A stretch of 12,154 nt of DNA from Actinomycetes bacterium (GTDB lineage: Bacteria > Actinomycetota > Acidimicrobiia > Acidimicrobiales > Ilumatobacteraceae): positions 1-12,154 of the forward strand of contig JAEZFY010000261.1 of NCBI GenBank assembly GCA_023417265.1, read 5' to 3'. The position numbers and the translations under genes are program-made. The notes under the pieces are model-generated. The model saw only the letters and a list, made by a program, of their open reading frames with translations. It ran no database searches and had not been told where the DNA came from. Below are positions 7,920-12,154 of the stretch, piece by piece. Position 1 is the stretch's first letter; the number at the start of each line of letters is the position of its first letter.

Positions 7920-8960
7920 GTGAAACTTTCGATGACGATCAACTACTCGGGGGACTTCTTCAAGGACGTCGAGCAGGTGCAGGAGCTTGAAGCGGCCGGG
8001 CTCGACCTCGCCTGGATCGCCGAGGCGTACTCGTTCGACGCCGTCAGCCTGCTCGGCTACTTGGCCGCCAAGACCTCGCGGATCGAGATCGGGTCGGGCA
8101 TCCTCAACGTCTTTTCGCGCACCGCGTCGTGTGTCGCCCAGACCGCGGCCGGGCTCGACATGGTGTCGGGTGGCCGCTTCGTGCTCGGCCTTGGTGCCTC
8201 GGGCCCGCAGGTGATCGAAGGCTTCCACGGCGTGCCGTACGAGAAGCCGATGCCGCGCATCCGCGACTACATCAACGTCTGCCGGATGGTGTGGAAGCGC
8301 GAGCGCGTCGAATACGACGGGTCGACGATCACGATCCCCCTGCCGCCCGAGCAGGGCACCGGGCTCGGCAAGCCGCTCAAGCTCATCAACCACCCCGTGC
8401 GCGAGTCGATCCCCATCTACTGGGCCTCGCTGATGGGCTTGTCGGTGCAGAACACGGCGCAGTACGCCGACGGATGGCTGCCGATCTTCTTCGACCCCGA
8501 GAAGTTCGGGCAGGTGTGGGGCGACGACCTCAAGATCGGTCTCGCCCAGCGCGATCCGGCGCTCGGCCCGCTCCAGATCTCCGCCGGCGGCATGGTCGCG
8601 ATCGGCGAGGAGTTCACCGGCGAAGGGGCGACGCGGGTGCTCGACAAGGCCCGCCCGATGCTCGCCCTGTACGTCGGCGGGATGGGTGCTCGCGACAAGA
8701 ACTTCTACAACACGATCGCCCAGAAGTACGGCTACGTCGACGAAGCGCGAGCGGTCCAGGACCTGTATCTCGACGGCAAGAAGGACGAAGCCGCAGCGGC
8801 GGTGCCGTCCGGCATGCTCACCGGCACGAACCTCGTCGGCCCGCCCGGGCTGATCAAGGAACGCCTGGCGGCGTACCGCGAGGCCGGGGTGACCCACCTC
8901 TCGATCACCCCGATCGGCGACCCCACCCGGACGGTCGAACAGCTGCGCGCCCTGATGTAA
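7920..8960 (+). CDS. LLM-class F420-dependent oxidoreductase, Rv3520c-like
   Basis: A 346-residue, full-length luciferase-like TIM-barrel enzyme of the cytoplasm. Landmarks are AGLDLAWIAEAYSFDA near 25-40, IEIGSGILNVFSRTAS near 58-73, the GGRFVLGLGASGPQVIEGFHG segment near 82-102 typical of F420-using members, IPIYWAS near 165, ADGWLPIFFDPEKF near 182-195, and a closing GPPGLIKERLAAYREAGVTHL. The GASGPQV.EG segment and overall plan match my memory of mycobacterial Rv3520c-type proteins, which act in lipid or sterol-linked redox steps; the real substrate is unknown. The start is GTG (KLSMTINYS follows), six bases after TAGGGT, which argues for its own leaderless transcript. An alternative ATG at codon 5 would truncate the first beta strand. 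It shares little sequence with the LLM gene at 2331-3233, so they are not recent duplicates. Confidence 0.92.
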   Translation: MKLSMTINYSGDFFKDVEQVQELEAAGLDLAWIAEAYSFDAVSLLGYLAAKTSRIEIGSGILNVFSRTASCVAQTAAGLDMVSGGRFVLGLGASGPQVIEGFHGVPYEKPMPRIRDYINVCRMVWKRERVEYDGSTITIPLPPEQGTGLGKPLKLINHPVRESIPIYWASLMGLSVQNTAQYADGWLPIFFDPEKFGQVWGDDLKIGLAQRDPALGPLQISAGGMVAIGEEFTGEGATRVLDKARPMLALYVGGMGARDKNFYNTIAQKYGYVDEARAVQDLYLDGKKDEAAAAVPSGMLTGTNLVGPPGLIKERLAAYREAGVTHLSITPIGDPTRTVEQLRALM

Positions 8961-8966
8961 CGGGAA

Positions 8967-8980
8967 CCGTGCCCGCACGG
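8967..8980. repeat. Short inverted repeat between LLM and vWA genes
   Basis: CCGTG, loop CCCG, CACGG gives a five-base-pair stem seven bases after the LLM stop codon. It may be a weak transcript end or an operator for the vWA gene. In such GC-rich DNA it could be chance. Confidence 0.3.
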
Positions 8981-8996
8981 GCGACGTCGGAACGGT

Positions 8997-10424
8997 ATGC
9001 ACGCTCGCCGTTTCGCTCTCGCTCTCGCTGCTGCCGCGCTCACGCTGACGGCATGCGGAGCCGACACGCCGTCAGTGGGCGGCCCGAGCTCTGCCGCCCC
9101 ACGCCCGACCGAACCCGGGACAGGGGAACACCCCACCGACCCGCCCCCTGCGACCGACGGCGGGTGGCTCGGCGGTGCCCCGGCCTGGCACGCCCCGGAG
9201 GACGCCGGTGCCGGCCGCGAGCTCAGCGCCACCGCCACCGAAGCCCCGTCAGGCGACATGACCCTCACCGAAGCGCCGACCGCGGCGATGCCCGGCGACA
9301 TCGCCCCACCCGGCGACATCGTCGCCCAGCCCGGACTGCGCGCCGGCAGCGTCGACGACAACGCCGACTTCACCGGCTACCTGGACTACCTCACCCGGAT
9401 CGCCGACCTCGGCATCGCCCTCCGGCCGTTCGACCCCACGGGGCGGATCGTCGTGTCGGTGCGCGGCGCGGACGGGCGCCCCGTCGCCGGAGCCGAAGTG
9501 CACATCGCCCCCGACGACACCCCGAGTGCCGATTCGACTGCCGTCGTCCTGCGCACGACCGCCGACGGCACGGTGCGCTACCACCCGGCGCTGTACGGAG
9601 TGCCAGCGGCCTCCTACGAGGTTTGGATCGAGGGCGGGCCGGCGACCACGGCCGAACCCGACGGCACCGCCGAGCTCGTGCTCGACGGCCCCGGCGGACG
9701 CGCCGCCCCGGTCGCCGTCGACGTGTTGTTCCTGCTCGATGCGACCGGGTCGATGGGCGACGAGATCGACCGCCTGAAGACCCAGATCGACTCGGTGGCC
9801 GAGCGCGTCGCCGCGCTCGAAGGTGCCCCCGATGTGCGCTTCGGGATGACGCTGTACCGCGACGAGGGCGACGCGTTCGTCACCGCCACGCGGGACTTCA
9901 CGAGCGACGTGCAGGCGTTCCGGGCCGACCTCGCCGATGTCGTCGCCGACGGTGGGGGCGACTACCCCGAGGCGCTCGAGGAGGGTCTCGCCGAGGCGTT
10001 GCTGGCTCCCGCCTGGCGCGACCCGGCGTCCACGCTGCAGCTGGTGTTCCTCGTGGCCGACGCCCCGCCGCAGGTCGGCCGCCAGCTCGACCACACCTAC
10101 GCCGACTCGATCCGTGAGGCCGTCGGTCGCGGTCTCAAGATCTTCCCGGTGGCGTCCTCCGAGAGCGACGACCAGGCCGAGGCGGTGTTCCGTCAACTCG
10201 CCCAAGCCACCGGGGCCCGGTTCGTGTTCCTCACGTACGGCGCCGGCGGCGCGGCGACCGGCGGCAACACCGACATCACCTCCACCGACTACGAGGAGCT
10301 CGCCCTCGACGACCTCGTCGTACGGCTCGTGGCCGAGGAGCTCGCCGAGCTCACCGGGGATGCGTCGGTCGTGCCACCCGTGACCGCCCCGCCGCCGGTC
10401 ACCACCAATCCGCCGGGGCAGTGA
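8997..10424 (+). CDS. vWA-domain lipoprotein
   Basis: A 475-residue predicted surface lipoprotein. The signal peptide ends in a good lipobox LTAC (C20). A Pro/Ala/Thr/Gly-rich flexible tether runs to about 110. Residues about 150-232 form a small beta domain with VSVRGADGRPVAGAEVHI and later AASYEVWIEGG, the pattern of carboxypeptidase-regulatory-like (Ig-type) domains. A von Willebrand factor A domain occupies about 240-435: MIDAS DATGS at 248-252 (the variant with Thr for the first Ser), MTLYRDEGD, the GGGDYPEALEEGLAEAL metal-site helix, LVFLVADAPP and a KIFPVASS strand. The tail is Pro/Thr-rich (PPVTAPPPVTTNPP). vWA domains bind partners through a metal ion; the partner is unknown. No in-frame upstream start exists before the LLM stop, so ATG 8997 is firm. 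Unlike its neighbours it lacks a TAGNNT box just before the start, so it may be transcribed with the LLM gene, 36 bases upstream. Confidence 0.9.
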   Translation: MHARRFALALAAAALTLTACGADTPSVGGPSSAAPRPTEPGTGEHPTDPPPATDGGWLGGAPAWHAPEDAGAGRELSATATEAPSGDMTLTEAPTAAMPGDIAPPGDIVAQPGLRAGSVDDNADFTGYLDYLTRIADLGIALRPFDPTGRIVVSVRGADGRPVAGAEVHIAPDDTPSADSTAVVLRTTADGTVRYHPALYGVPAASYEVWIEGGPATTAEPDGTAELVLDGPGGRAAPVAVDVLFLLDATGSMGDEIDRLKTQIDSVAERVAALEGAPDVRFGMTLYRDEGDAFVTATRDFTSDVQAFRADLADVVADGGGDYPEALEEGLAEALLAPAWRDPASTLQLVFLVADAPPQVGRQLDHTYADSIREAVGRGLKIFPVASSESDDQAEAVFRQLAQATGARFVFLTYGAGGAATGGNTDITSTDYEELALDDLVVRLVAEELAELTGDASVVPPVTAPPPVTTNPPGQ

Positions 10425-10441
10425 GCCTGGCCGGCGCGGCC

Positions 10442-10447
10442 TAGCCT
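10442..10447 (+). promoter_or_regulatory. Putative -10 box (TAGCCT) for the small unknown gene
   Basis: TAGCCT ends six bases before ATG 10454. A five-base-pair inverted repeat (GGCCG, gcg, CGGCC at 10429-10441) lies directly upstream and might be the end of the vWA transcript or an operator. Confidence 0.45.
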
Positions 10448-10453
10448 GACCCG

Positions 10454-10840
10454 ATGAGCGAGCCCGCCGGTCCGCCCCCCGACGCCGCCGAACGGGCGGG
10501 CATCGACGCCGAACGCCAGGCCTCGGTCGACGCGGCCCATCTCGACGCCGCTCAGCAGGAACGGCTCGACCGCCGCCAGGCCGCGATCGAAGCCGGCCGG
10601 CGCAAGGGCGGCGTCGCCGGCGCGGCGATGGCCGGGGCGATGATGGTGATGTCCGAGATCGTCGAGGGCCCCAAGAAGGACGACGCGCCGGTGGTGGTCG
10701 AGGCCAGCAGCGACCCGACCGACATCGATCGCGACGGCGTTGCGGTCGACCTGACCGATCTGACGGTGCAGGCGCCGGCGCTCGACCGGCTCGATCCGGT
10801 CATCGAACGCACCGGCACGCGGCGCCCGCCGATGGTCTGA
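10454..10840 (+). CDS. Uncharacterised small protein with one possible membrane-associated segment
   Basis: A 128-residue protein that I do not recognise. Residues 1-50 are charged, Ala/Asp/Arg-rich and probably helical (DAAQQERLDRRQAAIEAG). Residues about 52-70 are a Gly/Ala/Met-rich hydrophobic stretch (GVAGAAMAGAMMVMSEIV), long enough for one weak membrane helix, preceded by RRKGG, which would favour a cytoplasmic N-terminus. Residues 75-128 are acidic, with repeated Asp-Val and Asp-Leu pairs (TDIDRDGVAVDLTDLTV), ending in a basic tail. Supporting a real gene: a TAGCCT box six bases before the ATG, codon use like its neighbours, and a stop 27 bases from the convergent reductase gene. It follows the vWA lipoprotein by 29 bases and could belong with it. 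No function is proposed. Confidence 0.72.
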   Translation: MSEPAGPPPDAAERAGIDAERQASVDAAHLDAAQQERLDRRQAAIEAGRRKGGVAGAAMAGAMMVMSEIVEGPKKDDAPVVVEASSDPTDIDRDGVAVDLTDLTVQAPALDRLDPVIERTGTRRPPMV

Positions 10841-10867
10841 CCGCAGCTCGATACGGCGCCGGGCGCG

Positions 10868-12118
10868 CTACTCGACCGACGTCTCCTGGCGGGCGGAGGG
10901 TCGCGCGTTCACGGTGGCGTAGGGGCCGGGCCGCTTGAGCACGCGGCGATGCCAGCGCCGCGGCGATACGACGATCGCCCGCGGCTCGTCCTCGAACATC
11001 CACTTGGCGAAGTTGCGGCGCCCCCAGCCGCCCGACAACTCGACGATTCGGAGCGCACCGCTCGCACCGCGCGGGTGAGCGAGCACGCGGCCCAACCGGC
11101 GCGACATCCGGTGGTCGGCGAACAGGTTGCGGGCGACGGATCGCTCGTAGGTCGCGGCCACGTCGCCTCCGGCAAGCACCGCCTCGGCCGCCAACCGCCC
11201 GGTTTCGAGGGCTTGCCCGATGCCTTCACCGGTGAGCACGTCGGTGGCGGCCGCGGCATCACCGACGAAGAGCACCCGCCCCGCGGTCAGCGAAATCGAA
11301 TCGACGCGGGCGGGAATCGGCCATGCGGTGTGGCGCCCTTCGAGCGTGAACCCGTCGCCAAGCGCGGCGACCACGTGCGGGCGGGCGAGCACGTCGCGCC
11401 ACAACGCCCCCATGTCGCGCACCGAACGTGTGCCGTCGCGCAACACACCGAAGCCGATGTTGGCGCGTCCGCCCGGGAGCGGGAACGACCACGCGTAGCC
11501 GGGCAGCAGGTCGGCGTCGAACCACACGATCAGATCGCGTGCCGCCGGGCCGGTGACGTTGCTCACGTACTGCCGGAACGCATGCCACTCGCCCCGGTAC
11601 TCGGGGATCGTCGCACCCGCGGCCTTGCGGACCGCGCTCCACATCCCGTCGGCGGCGATCACGTGCTCGGTACGCACCGACACGGTTCGGTTGCCGTCGC
11701 CGAACAGGACGGCGTCGTCGCTGAGCGAGGCGAAGCCCCAGCCCTCGTGCACGCTGGCACCCGCCGCCCGCGCCAGCTCGACCAATGCCGCGTCGAGCTC
11801 GCGGCGCGGGGCCGTGGCCGCGAACACCCCGTCGCCGACCAATGGCACACGCACCGACCGGCCGGTCGGCGAGCACAGCACCGCCGAGTCGACCGGGAAC
11901 CATCCCGGCACCGTCGACGGATCGAAGCCGAGCGCCTCGAGCTCGCGCAGCGCGAGCGTGGTCAGGCCGTCTCCGCAGCATTTGTCGCGGGGAAACGTCG
12001 CCTTGTCGAACACGTGCACGTCGCGCCCCGCGCGGGCGAGCGTGATCGCTGCCGCGACGCCAGCGGGACCGGCCCCGACGACCACTGCGTCGCAGTTGTC
12101 GGGAAGCGGCGTCGTCAC
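10868..12118 (-). CDS. FAD-dependent oxidoreductase, geranylgeranyl reductase family
   Basis: A 416-residue flavoprotein of the p-hydroxybenzoate hydroxylase fold. It has the FAD dinucleotide motif GAGPAG at 15-20, then FPRDKCCGDGL (C47-C48-G49-D50), the signature of geranylgeranyl reductase-type enzymes. IAADGMWSAVRKAAG (about 154-168) is the DG motif, PGYAWSFPL at 206-214 is the substrate-cavity motif, and FVGDAAAATDVLTGEGIGQALETG begins at 284, contacting FAD ribitol. Family members saturate isoprenoid double bonds in lipids, chlorophyll tails or menaquinone (mycobacterial MenJ); menaquinone or another polyprenyl lipid is plausible here but not shown. I start at GTG 12118, eight bases after TAGCCT; an ATG at 12148 adds ten residues and would place the box inside the gene. 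It is convergent with the small gene ending at 10840, and the upstream neighbour is outside the window. Confidence 0.87.
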   Translation of the reverse strand: MTTPLPDNCDAVVVGAGPAGVAAAITLARAGRDVHVFDKATFPRDKCCGDGLTTLALRELEALGFDPSTVPGWFPVDSAVLCSPTGRSVRVPLVGDGVFAATAPRRELDAALVELARAAGASVHEGWGFASLSDDAVLFGDGNRTVSVRTEHVIAADGMWSAVRKAAGATIPEYRGEWHAFRQYVSNVTGPAARDLIVWFDADLLPGYAWSFPLPGGRANIGFGVLRDGTRSVRDMGALWRDVLARPHVVAALGDGFTLEGRHTAWPIPARVDSISLTAGRVLFVGDAAAATDVLTGEGIGQALETGRLAAEAVLAGGDVAATYERSVARNLFADHRMSRRLGRVLAHPRGASGALRIVELSGGWGRRNFAKWMFEDEPRAIVVSPRRWHRRVLKRPGPYATVNARPSARQETSVE

Positions 12119-12126
12119 GGTTCGCA

Positions 12127-12132
12127 AGGCTA
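12127..12132 (-). promoter_or_regulatory. Putative -10 box (TAGCCT) for the reductase gene
   Basis: TAGCCT on the minus strand ends eight bases before GTG 12118. It is the same hexamer as before the gene at 10454. The expected -35 position falls outside the window. Confidence 0.45.
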
Positions 12133-12154
12133 GGAGCGGGTCGTCCAAACTGGC

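Noticed and set aside
8129..10117. 662-codon plus-strand frame through the LLM and vWA genes
   Set aside because: Arg/Pro-rich shadow frame; both underlying genes have clear domains and normal starts in the other frames.
10841..10867. Possible terminator between the convergent genes ending at 10840 and 10868
   Set aside because: Only a GC-rich run with overlapping short complements and no loop large enough for a stable hairpin; no T-tract on either strand.
10949..12133. 394-codon plus-strand frame opposite the reductase gene
   Set aside because: No motifs, and antisense to a complete geranylgeranyl reductase family gene.

Overview
The window is very GC-rich (about 70% by eye), tightly packed coding DNA. 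Gene content points to an actinobacterium: two F420-dependent luciferase-like oxidoreductases, a FadD19-like acyl-CoA synthetase, a HAD phosphatase resembling mycobacterial Rv3400, a WXG-type secreted protein and a geranylgeranyl-reductase-like flavoprotein. Acidimicrobiia (Ilumatobacter relatives) is my best guess, from general resemblance only. No rRNA, tRNA, CRISPR, insertion sequence or phage gene was seen, and no gene-free stretch exceeds 300 bases.

Layout. Positions 1-3233, minus strand: a catabolic block of LLM oxidoreductase, acyl-CoA synthetase and a HAD hydrolase cut by the left edge. The HAD start overlaps the synthetase stop. Positions 3320-5188, plus strand: translational GTPase TypA/BipA, divergent from the catabolic block. 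Positions 5211-7876: a small WXG100-like helical protein on the minus strand, divergent from a two-gene unit on the plus strand. That unit encodes a protein with an N-terminal WXG-like helical domain and a C-terminal calpain-family (C2) cysteine protease, then a predicted lipoprotein whose start overlaps the protease stop. Positions 7920-8960: a second F420-dependent LLM enzyme. Positions 8997-10840: a vWA-domain lipoprotein and a small unknown protein. Positions 10868-12118, minus strand: a geranylgeranyl reductase family FAD enzyme.

The most interesting part is 5211-7876. The protease keeps the calpain Cys/His/Asn triad but has no signal peptide, and its N-terminus looks like a type VII secretion (WXG/LXG-type) leader. 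Its translationally coupled partner is an apparent surface lipoprotein made of two similar beta-rich units. I read this as a candidate secreted protease with a cognate inhibitor or immunity partner, plus a divergent WXG-like protein as possible chaperone. The domains are seen in the sequence; the system-level role is inference.

A second pattern runs through the window. Eight of the eleven genes have a TAGNNT or TACCGT hexamer ending 6-9 bases before the chosen start codon, the spacing expected of a -10 box driving leaderless mRNA. This pattern was used to correct several start sites (607-609, 2276, 5607, 12118).
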